A DNA stretch of 64,000 bases, taken from the NCBI GenBank assembly GCA_016718845.1, contig JADKCK010000107.1:1-64000 (forward strand). Direction: 5' to 3'. This document shows positions 17,718-27,700 of this stretch, one piece after another. This DNA is from Sphingobacteriales bacterium (GTDB lineage: Bacteria; Bacteroidota; Bacteroidia; Chitinophagales; UBA2359). A program made the translations under genes and the position numbers. The notes under the pieces are model-generated. The model saw only the letters and a list, made by a program, of their open reading frames with translations. It searched no databases and was not told the origin of the DNA. How positions within the stretch are numbered: position 1 is the stretch's first letter; each line of letters starts with the position of its first letter.

Positions 17718-18326
17718 CTATCCCGCCATATCAACGGGTATTGTGCCAGAGCTATGCGTGTGGGGCTGGTCGTGTTGATGATAACAAACGCGGCAACGTG
17801 CCTCGTAGATGTCGGTAGCACCTAAGGCAATTTGCTCGGCATTAGCCGATTTGCGATACGAATGGGTAGCCAATTGCCCGCAACACACACAAATAGCGTG
17901 TAGTTTGGTAACATACTCGGCAGTAGACAATAAATGTGGCATAGAGCCAAAGGGTTTGCCTAAAAAATCCATGTCCAAGCCTGCCACAATTACGCGCACA
18001 CCACGTAGGGCTAAGGTTTCGCAAACGTGTGGCAGTTGGTCGTCGAAAAATTGGGCTTCGTCAATGGCAATTACTTCGGCGTTGCCTGCATATTTGAGTA
18101 TATCAGCCGAGTTTTCGACCGGAAGCGAAGGGATAGATTTTGAATCGTGCGATACGATACGTGTTTCGTCGTAGCGTGTGTCTATTGAGGGTTTAAAAAT
18201 TTGCACCTCTTGATTAGCAATTACTACGCGCCGCAAACGCCTAAGTAACTCTTCGGTTTTGCCCGAAAACATAGAGCCACAGATAACTTCTATCCAACCC
18301 TTTTTTACAGAAGGTTCTAAAAACAT
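17718..18326 (-). CDS. tdk: Thymidine kinase (type II)
   Basis: 202 residues. It phosphorylates thymidine to dTMP in pyrimidine salvage. Walker A is GSMFSGKT (17-24), the DEAQFF motif gives the catalytic Glu90, and GLDMDFLGKPFG forms the lasso region. The C-terminal zinc ribbon uses ICVCCG (Cys146/149) and CRVC (Cys178/181). The start agrees with the family, with a short extra N-terminus before GWIEVICG. Cytosolic. Divergent from the FMN enzyme gene at 18518. Confidence 0.94.
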   Translation of the reverse strand: MFLEPSVKKGWIEVICGSMFSGKTEELLRRLRRVVIANQEVQIFKPSIDTRYDETRIVSHDSKSIPSLPVENSADILKYAGNAEVIAIDEAQFFDDQLPHVCETLALRGVRVIVAGLDMDFLGKPFGSMPHLLSTAEYVTKLHAICVCCGQLATHSYRKSANAEQIALGATDIYEARCRVCYHQHDQPHTHSSGTIPVDMAG

Positions 18327-18517
18327 GTGTGTTAGTGTTGTTGTTTATTTGGGGCGTAAAGATAGGCAAAATTTGGCAATTGGCGTATCAGTTGGCAATG
18401 CTAAATAATAAATTACTGCTCAAGGGGGATGAAAACCACTCTTCAAAACATTTTTTCTACCCTAATCGGCACAAATATTGTACAGTACCCAAAATATACC
18501 TAACTTAGCCCCTTTAA

Positions 18518-20158
18518 ATGGCTCATTTTAACCAATTTACCTTTATGCGCAACGATTTTGTTTATTTTACCCTCGTATCACTTGCTGTTATAGCCCTTTT
18601 AGGCTATTTATGGTATCCGTTTTGGTATCTGTTAGTGCCACTAACGCCCATATTGTTGCTGGGCTGGTACGATATGATACAAGGAAAACACGCCATTATG
18701 CGCAATTTCCCTGTCTTGGGGCGCGGGCGTTATATCATGGAAGTACTTCGACCCAAAATGTACCAGTACTTTGTTGAATCGGATATTGACGGACGACCTT
18801 TTAGCCGCACACAACGCTCGGTGGTGTATCAACGTGCAAAAAAAGAACTAGACACCGCAGCCTTTGGCACACAACTAGATGTGTACGAACAAGGCTACGA
18901 ATGGATGAACCACTCTATTGGCTCCCTCGACCCGCACCACATCAACCAAAACCCGCGCGTTGTAGTAGGAGGTCCCCACTGCAAACAACCCTACAGCGCT
19001 AGCGTATACAATGTATCGGCAATGAGTTTTGGCTCGCTGAGCATTAACGCAGTATTGGCTTTAAACGGAGCCGCTGAATTAGGCGGCTTTGCACACAATA
19101 CCGGCGAGGGTGGCATAAGTCCGCACCACTTAAGCCAAGGCGGCGACCTAATCTACCAAGTTGGTACAGGTTACTTTGGCAGCCGAAGTAAAGATGGTAA
19201 ATTCTCGCCCGAGGAGTTTGCTAAACGCGCCAACTTGCCGCAAGTAAAAATGATAGAGTTAAAACTATCGCAAGGGGCTAAACCAGGGCATGGAGGCATC
19301 TTACCCGCCAAAAAAAACACCCCCGAAATTGCCCAAATACGCGGTGTTGAGCCATACACCCAAGTGTTATCGCCGCCTTACCACACTGCCTTTAGCACCC
19401 CCACCCAAATGATGCAACTGATAGGGCAAATGCGCCAATTGTCGGGCGGCAAACCTATTGGCTTTAAATTGTGTATCGGCTCGAAATACGAATTTTTCGC
19501 CATTTGCAAGGCAATGATACAAACAGGTATAACCCCCGATTTTATTACCGTTGATGGCGGCGAAGGCGGAACAGGTGCCGCCCCTATCGAATTCTCCGAC
19601 TCGGTGGGCATGCCTTTTAAAGAAGGCTTGGCTTTTGTACACGATGCCCTAACTGGCTTTGGATTACGCCAAGATATCAAAATATTTACAGCCGGTAAAA
19701 TTATTACCGCTTACCACTTGTTCAGAGCAATGGCATTAGGCGCCGATGCCTGCTACAGCGCCCGAGCCATGATGATGGCATTAGGCTGCATACAAGCCCT
19801 TGAATGCAACAAAAACACTTGCCCAACAGGTGTTGCTACCCAAGACCCCGAATTAGTAAAAGGCTTGGTGGTAGAGGATAAACGAGCAAGAGTAGCAAGT
19901 TTTCATAAAGAAACCGTTAAGTGTTTTGTAGAACTACTGGCTGCCGCAGGTTTAGAGAATCCCCAAAAAATAAACCGCAGCATGATAAACCGCCGCGTAA
20001 ATATGCGCAATGTGTTGCGATACGACGAAATTTATCCCTACATATCTGCCAATTGCTTGCTACAAGCCCAAACTGTACCCGAACACTACCGACAAGATTG
20101 GGAACGAGCTAACCCAAATAGCTTTTTGCCAGATGCTATTCAAAATCTAATTGCTTAA
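18518..20158 (+). CDS. Membrane-anchored FMN-binding glutamate synthase-family protein
   Basis: 546 residues. Two hydrophobic helices near 16-55 are followed by the FMN/Fe-S domain of glutamate synthase. Key segments are NVSAMSFGSLSINAVLALN, HNTGEGGISPHHL, LSQGAKPGHGG, DFITVDGGEGGTGAAP, KIFTAGKIITAYH and LGADACYSARAMMMALGC. Cys424, Cys430 and Cys435 (CxxxxxCxxxxC, within NTCPTGVATQ) match the 3Fe-4S ligands of GltB. The glutaminase domain of true GltB is absent. Stand-alone members of this family are common in Bacteroidota, and their substrate is not established. A second possible start is Met10. No operon partner is visible. Confidence 0.85.
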   Translation: MAHFNQFTFMRNDFVYFTLVSLAVIALLGYLWYPFWYLLVPLTPILLLGWYDMIQGKHAIMRNFPVLGRGRYIMEVLRPKMYQYFVESDIDGRPFSRTQRSVVYQRAKKELDTAAFGTQLDVYEQGYEWMNHSIGSLDPHHINQNPRVVVGGPHCKQPYSASVYNVSAMSFGSLSINAVLALNGAAELGGFAHNTGEGGISPHHLSQGGDLIYQVGTGYFGSRSKDGKFSPEEFAKRANLPQVKMIELKLSQGAKPGHGGILPAKKNTPEIAQIRGVEPYTQVLSPPYHTAFSTPTQMMQLIGQMRQLSGGKPIGFKLCIGSKYEFFAICKAMIQTGITPDFITVDGGEGGTGAAPIEFSDSVGMPFKEGLAFVHDALTGFGLRQDIKIFTAGKIITAYHLFRAMALGADACYSARAMMMALGCIQALECNKNTCPTGVATQDPELVKGLVVEDKRARVASFHKETVKCFVELLAAAGLENPQKINRSMINRRVNMRNVLRYDEIYPYISANCLLQAQTVPEHYRQDWERANPNSFLPDAIQNLIA

Positions 20159-20218
20159 CAAGGTCGACATCAAACTAATGTGACAGTATATAGACTATCA
20201 AACAACAATTTGCAAACA

Positions 20219-20328
20219 CACTAAGTAGTCATTCAACTTAATACTGTCGGGTAATTTTTTTTTGAGTTTGACACTTAATTTTTACCACTAAGACACTAAG
20301 TAGTTGCTCAACTTAATACTATCGGGTG
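20219..20328. repeat. Two direct copies of a 35-bp intergenic repeat
   Basis: Copies at 20219-20253 and 20294-20328 share cactaagtag, tcaacttaatact and tcgggt, with about four differences. They sit in the 749-bp spacer 20159-20907. That spacer also holds the GC-rich palindrome at 20339-20380 and the terminator at 20534-20590. I see no gene in it. Confidence 0.6.
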
Positions 20329-20338
20329 CAAATAAAAC

Positions 20339-20380
20339 TGATAGCTCTCCCCCCGTGGGGGGAGTTGGAGGGGGGCTAAC
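20339..20380. repeat. GC-rich palindromic element (single hairpin)
   Basis: ctccccccgtggggggag folds into a perfect hairpin and is followed by the 15-mer agttggaggggggct (20363-20377). The same 15-mer is found in the terminal repeats of the array at 24389-24681 and, inverted, at 3088-3102. Confidence 0.7.
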
Positions 20381-20533
20381 CCACCAAAAACGGACAATGT
20401 TGGTAGTTTGATGTTGGCATTAAAGTAGTAGTTGGCTGCTCAATTCACCCGACAACATTAAATAGAATAACCACTAAGTAAGCCTTAAAATAGATACTGC
20501 CGCATACCACTTTTTGAACCCAATACGTAGTAT

Positions 20534-20590
20534 TAACCGCTAAGGCACTAAGAAACATGTTGTTCTCTTAGTGCCTTAGCGGTTTTATTT
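20534..20590 (+). terminator. Hairpin terminator in the spacer after the FMN enzyme gene
   Basis: A 19-bp stem (aaccgctaaggcactaaga with tcttagtgccttagcggtt) is followed by a T-rich tail. It lies about 375 nt past the stop at 20158, so it is a distal terminator or a dispersed hairpin repeat. Confidence 0.6.
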
Positions 20591-20825
20591 TAGCACTGCT
20601 CTTACCCAACACCATTTGCTTAAACAACTACTAAACACACAAATAGTATAAATGGTGTATTTAGTGCCTTTTTTGTGGAAGATGAGCTACATAGGCAGCT
20701 TTATAGGGTATCGTAAGCCCCAAAAACAACCAAACTAATGCCTAATAGCACAAATTAACGTCTTATTAACACCCTAAACCCAATAATTAACATTTAATTG
20801 GCAACCCTTAGCTCGTTTTTGTCGT

Positions 20826-20833
20826 TATCTTTG
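20826..20833 (+). promoter_or_regulatory. -7 box TATCTTTG for the VWA lipoprotein gene
   Basis: It matches TAnnTTTG 75 nt upstream of the ATG at 20908. A TTG lies at 20798-20800, a little further than the usual spacing. Confidence 0.45.
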
Positions 20834-20907
20834 TGTTATTGGTTTGTGCGGCTTATCCTTATTCCGTCATCAACCCAAAATTATTCATCACTCCATAAAT
20901 TTTTGCT

Positions 20908-22554
20908 ATGAAACAGTACCTTGTTATTTTATTTGCGTTAGTATTTGTTGTTGGTTGCAATAGTACCAGAAACGGAGAGGACGCTTTGATGCATTCTTCG
21001 GCACCCGCTATGGTATCCGAACCGACCATTTTGTACGACAAACTATCCAAACCGGCAGTAACACCTTTGCCAAACGATGGTATGCAAGCCCAACCCGAGT
21101 CTTTGATACGCGAAGACGAAGACGAAGAAATGAACACCGAAGCCTACAACATCATCTACGAAAACGCATTTACTGACCCCCGTAGTCAAGCCTTGTCTAC
21201 CTTTTCGATAGATGTAGATAGGGCTGCTTATGCCAACATACGCCGCTTTTTGAACGATGGACAAGCACCCCCTGCCGGTGCTGTGCGTATCGAGGAGATG
21301 ATTAACTATTTTAACTACAATTATCCGCAACCCGCCGACCAACACCCGTTTTCTATCAACACCGAGCTTGCCGCCTGCCCCTGGAACGCACAACACCAAT
21401 TGTTGTCTATCGGTTTGCAAGGCAAAACAGTAAGTAATGCCAATCTGCCACCCAACAACTTAGTGTTTTTGTTAGACGTATCGGGGTCTATGAACGATGC
21501 CAATAAACTGCCGCTGTTAAAACAGGCTTTTAGAATGCTAACCGATGGTTTGCGCGAGCAAGATGTGGTGTCGGTGGTGGTATATGCGGGTGCAGCAGGC
21601 TTGGTTTTACCGCCTACACACGGCAACGAAAAAACAAAAATCCTTGATGCTTTGTCTCGATTAGAGGCAGGCGGCTCGACAGCAGGCGGCGAGGGTATTG
21701 CATTGGCTTATAAAGTGGCAGCACAAAACTTTATGAAAGAAGGCAACAACCGCATCATCTTAGCCACCGATGGCGACTTTAACGTAGGCACCTCGTCAGA
21801 TGCCGAAATGGAACGCCTAATAACCGAAAAACGAAAATCGGGGGTGTACCTTAGCTGTTTGGGCTTTGGCGGCGGTAACTACAAAGACTCTAAGATGGAA
21901 ACCTTAGCCGATAAAGGCAATGGTAATTATGCCTATATAGACAACGAAAACGAAGCTAAAAAAGTACTAACCAAAGAAATGGGCGGTACATTATTAACTA
22001 TTGCCAAAGATGTAAAAATACAAATAGAGTTTAACCCAACCAAAGTGCAAGGCTACCGATTGATTGGCTACGAAAACCGATTGCTTGCCGCCGAAGATTT
22101 TGAAGACGACACCAAAGATGCAGGCGAATTAGGGGCAGGGCATACCGTAACGGCGCTCTACGAAATTATACCCGTAGGCGTAAAAACCAATTTGGTTAGA
22201 AAAAGCCCCAACCTAAAATACCAAACTACCGACACCCAAGCCACTGCACAACAAACAAACGAGCTATGTACCGTAAAATTTAGGTACAAACCGCCACAAT
22301 CGGACAAAAGCATAGAAATGGTGCATACCCAAAACAACCAACCGCAAACTTTTGAGCAAGCATCAAACAATATCCGTTTTGCATCGTCGGTGGCTTTGGC
22401 GGGTATGCTGTTGCGCAAGTCGGCGTATAAAGGCACAGGCACTTACAATATGGCACGCACCATGGCTACCAACGCCAAAGGCGAAGATGCCGAGGGCTAC
22501 CGAGCCGAGTTTATAACATTGATTGACAAAGCTAAAAATGTTAGTAAAGATTAA
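20908..22554 (+). CDS. VWA-domain lipoprotein (YfbK-like)
   Basis: 548 residues. A lipoprotein signal ends at VVGC (Cys17). A disordered acidic stretch follows, then the N-terminal region typical of YfbK-like proteins (STFSIDVDRAAYANIRRFLNDG, VRIEEMINYFNYNYP) and a VWA domain. The MIDAS is complete: DVSGSMN (Asp190, Ser192, Ser194), the Thr in GGSTAGGEGI, and ATDGDFN. The C-terminal 150 residues are the conserved YfbK tail (GHTVTALYEI, VKFRYK, FASSVALAGMLLRKS). The role is probably metal-dependent protein binding on the envelope; the partner is unknown. Monocistronic and followed by a bidirectional terminator. Confidence 0.9.
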   Translation: MKQYLVILFALVFVVGCNSTRNGEDALMHSSAPAMVSEPTILYDKLSKPAVTPLPNDGMQAQPESLIREDEDEEMNTEAYNIIYENAFTDPRSQALSTFSIDVDRAAYANIRRFLNDGQAPPAGAVRIEEMINYFNYNYPQPADQHPFSINTELAACPWNAQHQLLSIGLQGKTVSNANLPPNNLVFLLDVSGSMNDANKLPLLKQAFRMLTDGLREQDVVSVVVYAGAAGLVLPPTHGNEKTKILDALSRLEAGGSTAGGEGIALAYKVAAQNFMKEGNNRIILATDGDFNVGTSSDAEMERLITEKRKSGVYLSCLGFGGGNYKDSKMETLADKGNGNYAYIDNENEAKKVLTKEMGGTLLTIAKDVKIQIEFNPTKVQGYRLIGYENRLLAAEDFEDDTKDAGELGAGHTVTALYEIIPVGVKTNLVRKSPNLKYQTTDTQATAQQTNELCTVKFRYKPPQSDKSIEMVHTQNNQPQTFEQASNNIRFASSVALAGMLLRKSAYKGTGTYNMARTMATNAKGEDAEGYRAEFITLIDKAKNVSKD

Positions 22555-22645
22555 TAGGTTTGCACTGCATCTGCCCTAAATTTTTAGTATTTGGGGCAAA
22601 TGTTTGTTGTTATCAAGGTTCAGGATTTGAGTAAATAGACAACAG

Positions 22646-22690
22646 AAACCGCTGTTAAGGTACAATACCCTAACAGCGGTTATTTTTTAT
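22646..22690. terminator. Bidirectional terminator between convergent genes
   Basis: The stem aaccgctgttaagg pairs with ccctaacagcggtt and is followed by attttttat. It lies between the ends of the VWA gene (22554) and the minus-strand gene ending at 22725. Confidence 0.75.
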
Positions 22691-22724
22691 CGATTACCAA
22701 TCAGCAATAAACAACAAGCAATGC

Positions 22725-23573
22725 TTATTCTTCTTCGCTGTTATCCAACACGGTAATTTCGTATTTGCCGGGCGTTTGATTGTTGTCGTTGGCAACAAAC
22801 AAATTACCTGTTTTGCCGTCGGTTATTAAGCTGGCTTTGCCTACCCATGTTTCGGTGGGGGCAACAAGACGGGCGGCGGCGGGGCGTGGGTCAGATACTT
22901 GCTCGCCTGCCCAAATCATGATAGGCACAGTGCCAATATTTTGTACCGACAAAAGGGCATCGGCGTTGATGTTAGACAAGGCTACGCGGGCAGTGCGGGT
23001 AGCAATAAGTGCATCTTTGTTGCTGGTTCGTTTGATGGGTAATAGGTACAAACTCAAACGCGTTTCATCGTTTTTGTACACCCTATGTGCCGCCTCGCGA
23101 GTTTGGGCGGTAAAATCCCAAAGCGTTTCGAACACTATGGTGCGGTCGGCGGTGCTGATAAGGTTGCCCGACCCACCTAAACTTTTTTGCGCCACCGAGC
23201 TATCTAATTCTTTTAAGTGCAACGCCATATTGTCGGTGTGGGTTTGTGTCCAACCTTGCTCGCTAAACAAGGCTTGGTCGGTAGATAATAGCACCAACAA
23301 TTGGCGTACAAACTTGGCAAGTTCGGCATCGTTGTAGGCTATCTTGCCATAAGTGTCCAAGCCGTAGGCATTCTGGCGGGCTTCGTTGGTTGGATACACT
23401 TTTTTTACAAAATAGCGCAAATCGCGGTAATCGTCGCGCAATGCTTTCATGGCATTTTCTACGTTTAGGGTGCGTGCCGATTGCAAATCAATGAGCGTTT
23501 CACTATCAAGGGTGTTTTGGCAAACAGTAATGGCATCGTTAAATGCTATTAGGTAAGCTGCCGTAAAGCGCAC
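22725..23573 (-). CDS. Conserved protein of unknown function; true N-terminus probably upstream
   Basis: 282 residues from a GTG at 23573. The first about 200 residues are helical and end in an ASLITDGKTGNLFVANDNNQTPGKYEITV strand-rich tail. It resembles a recurrent Bacteroidota family of about 230-280 residues with a helical N-domain (WVxxL...LxTAYxxAL) and a short Ig-like end. No function is known. The same frame is open upstream to 23702 and reads plausibly as protein (VLLWLDLVNSWPQAEFTKWA, then KGIYDLLSLNLTSFTEFDAV), but it contains no ATG, GTG or TTG. The real start is therefore lost or non-standard, right where the minisatellite begins. No signal peptide. Confidence 0.7.
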   Translation of the reverse strand: MRFTAAYLIAFNDAITVCQNTLDSETLIDLQSARTLNVENAMKALRDDYRDLRYFVKKVYPTNEARQNAYGLDTYGKIAYNDAELAKFVRQLLVLLSTDQALFSEQGWTQTHTDNMALHLKELDSSVAQKSLGGSGNLISTADRTIVFETLWDFTAQTREAAHRVYKNDETRLSLYLLPIKRTSNKDALIATRTARVALSNINADALLSVQNIGTVPIMIWAGEQVSDPRPAAARLVAPTETWVGKASLITDGKTGNLFVANDNNQTPGKYEITVLDNSEEE

Positions 23574-23769
23574 CGCGTCGAACTCGGTAAACGACGTAAG
23601 GTTGAGCGATAAAAGGTCGTAAATGCCTTTCGCCCACTTGGTGAACTCGGCTTGAGGCCAGGAATTTACTAAATCGAGCCATAATAATACGGTTTTAATC
23701 GTTTAAAAGTATAAAGATAAAGATGTTGATTGGGTTCGGCAAGAAAGAAAACCTTAATTTGTTTTTAAA

Positions 23770-24133
23770 GCAGCAAGACGCGACAGATGAGCAGCAAGAC
23801 GCGACAGATGAGCAGCAAGACGCGACAGATGAGCAGCAAGACGCGACAGATGAGCAGCAAGACGCGACAGATGAGCAGCAAGACACGGCAGATGAGCAGC
23901 AAGACGCGGCAGATGAGCAGCAAGACGCGACAGATGAGTAGCAAGACGCGACAGATGAGCAGCAAGACGCGACAGATGAGCAGCAAGACGCGACAGATGA
24001 GCAGCAAGACGCGACAGATGAGCAGCAAGACGCGACAGATGAGCAGCAAGACGCGACAGATGAGCAGCAAGACGCGACAGATGAGCAGCAAGACGCGACA
24101 GATGAGCAGCAAGACGCGACAGATGAGTAGCAA
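23770..24133. repeat. 21-bp minisatellite, about 17 near-identical copies
   Basis: The unit is cagcaagacgcgacagat plus gag. Most copies are identical; a few carry single changes (acacggc, gcggc, or tag for cag). Because 21 is a multiple of three and the unit lacks stops, five frames stay open across it: QQDATDE and MSSKTRQ on plus, LAAHLSR, LLICRVL and CCSSVAS on minus. None has a convincing start or continues into non-repeat coding sequence, so I annotate DNA, not a gene. It lies directly upstream of the gene at 22725-23573. Confidence 0.85.
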
Positions 24134-24388
24134 GACAGCTATAATAAAACACTTTTTTTTTGTAAAAATACACACTTAACAAGCAAAAATAGCCATGTAA
24201 TGTGTAAATGTGCTATACAAGCCGCTTTTAAGCTCCTAAAAAGGTAGCAGGATTATTAAATGTGCTTAATTTTTTAGTAACTATTTAGTTTAAGCTATCA
24301 AAACCAACATACTCTGTTGTTTGTGTCCCCACAAACGATTTTATTTGCCCAAATTTGCTTGTCCGTAGAGGCACGGACAAGTGGAGGA

Positions 24389-24681
24389 AGCCCCCCTCCA
24401 ACTCCCCCAGTGGGGGGAGAGCAATCAACTGTACTTAATTTTCTCCCCTTTGGGGAGAGAATTAATGTCTTTGTATTTTACTCTCTCCCCTTTGGGGAGA
24501 AAGTTAATGTCTTTGTATTTTAATCTTCCCCCAGCGGGGGGAGAGCAATCAACGGTACTTAATTCTCTCCCCTTTGGGGAGAAAATTAATACTTTTGTGT
24601 TTTACTCTCTCCCCAAAGGGGAGTAGAGTAAATGTCTTTGTATTTTACTCTCCCCCCTTTGGGGGGAGTTGGAGGGGGGCT
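24389..24681. repeat. Array of seven hairpins bounded by 15-bp inverted repeats
   Basis: The ends are perfect inverted copies: agcccccctccaact (24389-24403) and agttggaggggggct (24667-24681). Inside are seven ctcccc-nnn-ggggag type hairpins, centred near 24412, 24450, 24491, 24535, 24572, 24615 and 24658, spaced about 40 bp. They are separated by conserved AT-rich linkers such as ttaatgtctttgtatttta. Single copies of the end motif occur at 3088 and 20363. No open frame in it is credible. It occupies most of the 24134-24787 spacer; the rest shows nothing recognisable. Confidence 0.8.
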
Positions 24682-24787
24682 AAAACCAAAGTTGCACTTT
24701 TAAATTAGTTGGTTGCATAGATGTTGCTTTTTAACGTTTTTTTTGTAGGATTATTACTTTTGTGGGGATTAACCGCTGTATTTTTTA

Positions 24788-27700
24788 CTACAAAGCCCGC
24801 AGTTCAGCCAATTTCTCCTCCCAAACAGCTATTTGTGGATGCCCATTAGGGAAGGTTTTTTGGTAAATGGCTAATGCTTTTTGTTTTAAGGCAATGCAGT
24901 GGGGTATATTGCCCTCGTGGTAGTAAATATCTGCCAAATTGTTGTAGCGACCGGCAGTACTCGGGTGGTCTTCTCCAAAGTTTTTTTCATCAGATGCCAC
25001 TGCTTTTTGGAACAAGGTTTTTGCTTGGGCATAGTCGCCTAAATCTTGTAGTACGCTTGCCAAATTGTTGTAGTGTGTGGCAGTAGTCGGGTGGTCTTCT
25101 CCAAAGTTTTTTTCATCAGATGCCAATGCTTTTTGGAACAAAGTTTTTGCTTGGGCATAGTCGCCTAAATGTTGTAGTACCATTGCCAAATTGTTGTAAC
25201 GTATGGCAGTACTCGGGTGGTCTTCTCCAAAGTTTTTTTCATTAGATGCTACTGCTTTTTGCAGCAATATTTTTGCTTGGGTATATTCGCCTAAATCTTG
25301 TAGTGCCAATGCCAAATTAGAGCAAAGAGTGGTAGTAGTCGGATGGTCTTCTCCAAAGTTTTTTTCATAAAATGTCACTGCTTTTTGGTACAATATTTTT
25401 GCCTCGGCATATTCGGCTAAATGTTGTAGTGTCATTGCCAAATTAGAATAGATAATAGCGGTAGTCGGATGATCTTCTCCAAAGTTTTTTTCATAAAATG
25501 TCACTGCTTTTTGGTACAATATTTTTGCCTCAGCATATTCGCCTAAATTTTGTAGTGCCATTGCCAAATTAGAATAGATAATAGCGGTAGTCGGGTGGTT
25601 TTCTCCAAAGTTTTTTTCATAAAATGTCACTGCTTTTTGGAACAAGATTTTTGCTTCGGCATAATCGCCTAAATTTTGTAGTATGGTTGCCAAATTGTTG
25701 TAGTAGGTAGCAGTAGTCGGGTGGTTTTCTCCAAAGTTTTTTTCATAAAATGTCACTGCTTTTTGTAGTAACGCTTTTGCTTGGGCATAGTCGCCTAAAT
25801 CTCGTAGTACTAATGCCAAATTGTTGTAGCGGGTGGCAGTAGTCGGGTGGTCTTCTCCAAAGTTTTTTTCATCAGATGCCACTGCTTTTTGTAACAAGGT
25901 TTTTGCTTGGGTATAGTCGCCTAAATCTTGTAGTACGCTTGCCAAATTGGAGTAGCTATCGGCAGTACTCGGGTGGTCTTCTCCAAAGTTTTTTTCATCA
26001 GCTACCACTGCTTTTTGTAATAGAGTTTTTGCTTGGGCATAATCGCCTAAATGTTGTAGTACTATTGCCAAATTGTTTTGTAAGTGGCTAATTTGGGGTG
26101 TTTCGTTGTTGTCAAAAAGGCTTAATAGGGCTTTGCCGTAGTCCGCCCATTTAAATTTGTGGGTGGGGTTGTCTTTGGTTTCGTCTATGCTTAGTTTTTT
26201 AGTAATGGTGTCTATTAGTGGGGTGGCATTGTTTAGGGTAATAGGGTGTTTGTGGTGTATTGCTTGGGCTATAATGGGGTGCATTTTGTAGGTGTCGGTG
26301 GTGGTGTTGCTTGTTAGCCAGCCTTTTTCGCTTAATTGCTGTAGTACTATGGGCAAGGGGGCTTGTGTTGTAGGCGTGTCGGTTTGTAGTATATCGCTTA
26401 GGGTGTCGTAGGGTATAAAGTTGGGCGGTAGGCAGGCAAACTGTTGTAGTAAGTGTAGTTGGTCGGGGTTTAGTTGGCTTACATCAAAGATGCTGCACAA
26501 ATAAGTCAACACTCGGTCTATCTTGGCGGTGAGGTTTTGTTGGTGGTCTACGGTTATGTAGGTTTGGGCATTGTTGGGCAGGGCTTTGTGCAGGTCGTTG
26601 GCACTTAGGCGCATTACTTGGGCTGTTTTAGCCAATAGTTCAATGGTTAAGGTGTGGTATTCTATGTTTTTGAGTAGGGTTTCGGCGTCTTGGGTGCTTA
26701 TTTGTTGGCGGGTGTAGTGTGTGTAAAACAAAGCAAGGGCATCGTCGGCGCTCAAAAAGCCAAGGGCATAGTGTTTGTAACCTTCTATTTGCTCGCGCGA
26801 GGCTATCAACAGGTGCCAATTGGGTTGTGCGGGCAATAGGTGTTTGTAGTGTAGTAGGTTGTTGTTGGCGTTGTCAATTATTAGTAGCTTGGGGCGCTGC
26901 TCTATGCTTTTTAATTGGCGCAATATTTCGTCAAACCAATCTTTTGGCTCTATGGCTGTGGTGTTTATGTGTAGGTTGTCCATCAAACCATTAGCTGTTA
27001 TAAAGGCGCTGCCTAAATCGGTATTGTCTTGTTGTGTTACCCACAATAGGTGCTTATAATGGTCGTAGTATTGGTGTACGTACAGTTGCAAGAGGGTGGT
27101 TTTGCCTACTCCTCCAATGGCGTTTACTAATACTACCTCTTTGTTGGTGGCAAGTAGGGCGTGTAAGTTGGCTATGTCTGTTTGTCTGCCTACAATTTTG
27201 TTGGGGTCGGTGTGGGGTAGGTAGGTGCTTAGTTCATGGGGGAGGGTTTTTGCGGTGTTGGTGTTGTAAATTATTTGCGAGTTGTCTATAATGGTACTAT
27301 CTTTTATACCTTGGTAGTTTTTATTGTTATCGCCCGTTTGTTGGCTGTTGTTTTTTAGGTAGGTATCGTAGGTTTTTTGGTACTCTTCGTACACTATCGG
27401 TTGGTATGTGGGGTCTATTGTTTTGCGCAAAGCAACAACGGTATCATAAAAGCCTTGGTTAGGGTCGTTGTATTGGCTAATGGGTTTGGCGGGTATGGCA
27501 GTTATGTGTCCCCATTTGGCATCGTTCCACATACAAGGGCGTGCTATTATAGGCACTACGGTTTTGTTTTGTTGTAGGGCTTGTTGGGCATACCCAAACT
27601 GTTCGTCGGAGTGCAAAAAATCGGCGCTTACCAACAACAGTACTATATCGGCTTGTTGTAGGTAGGTTTTCATCTCCACATTGGTTTCGGAGCTTGCATT

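Noticed and set aside
23787..24179. Open frames of 130-142 residues made only of MSSKTRQ, LAAHLSR or LLICRVL repeats
   Set aside because: They exist because a 21-bp stop-free unit is repeated. All overlap, none has a convincing start or non-repeat domain.
24317..24626. Plus-strand open frames with LPFGERINVF-type repeats
   Set aside because: These are translations of the extragenic hairpin array.
23770..24681. Possible CRISPR arrays (minisatellite and hairpin array)
   Set aside because: The minisatellite has no spacers, and in the hairpin array the linkers are as conserved as the hairpins. No cas genes are nearby.
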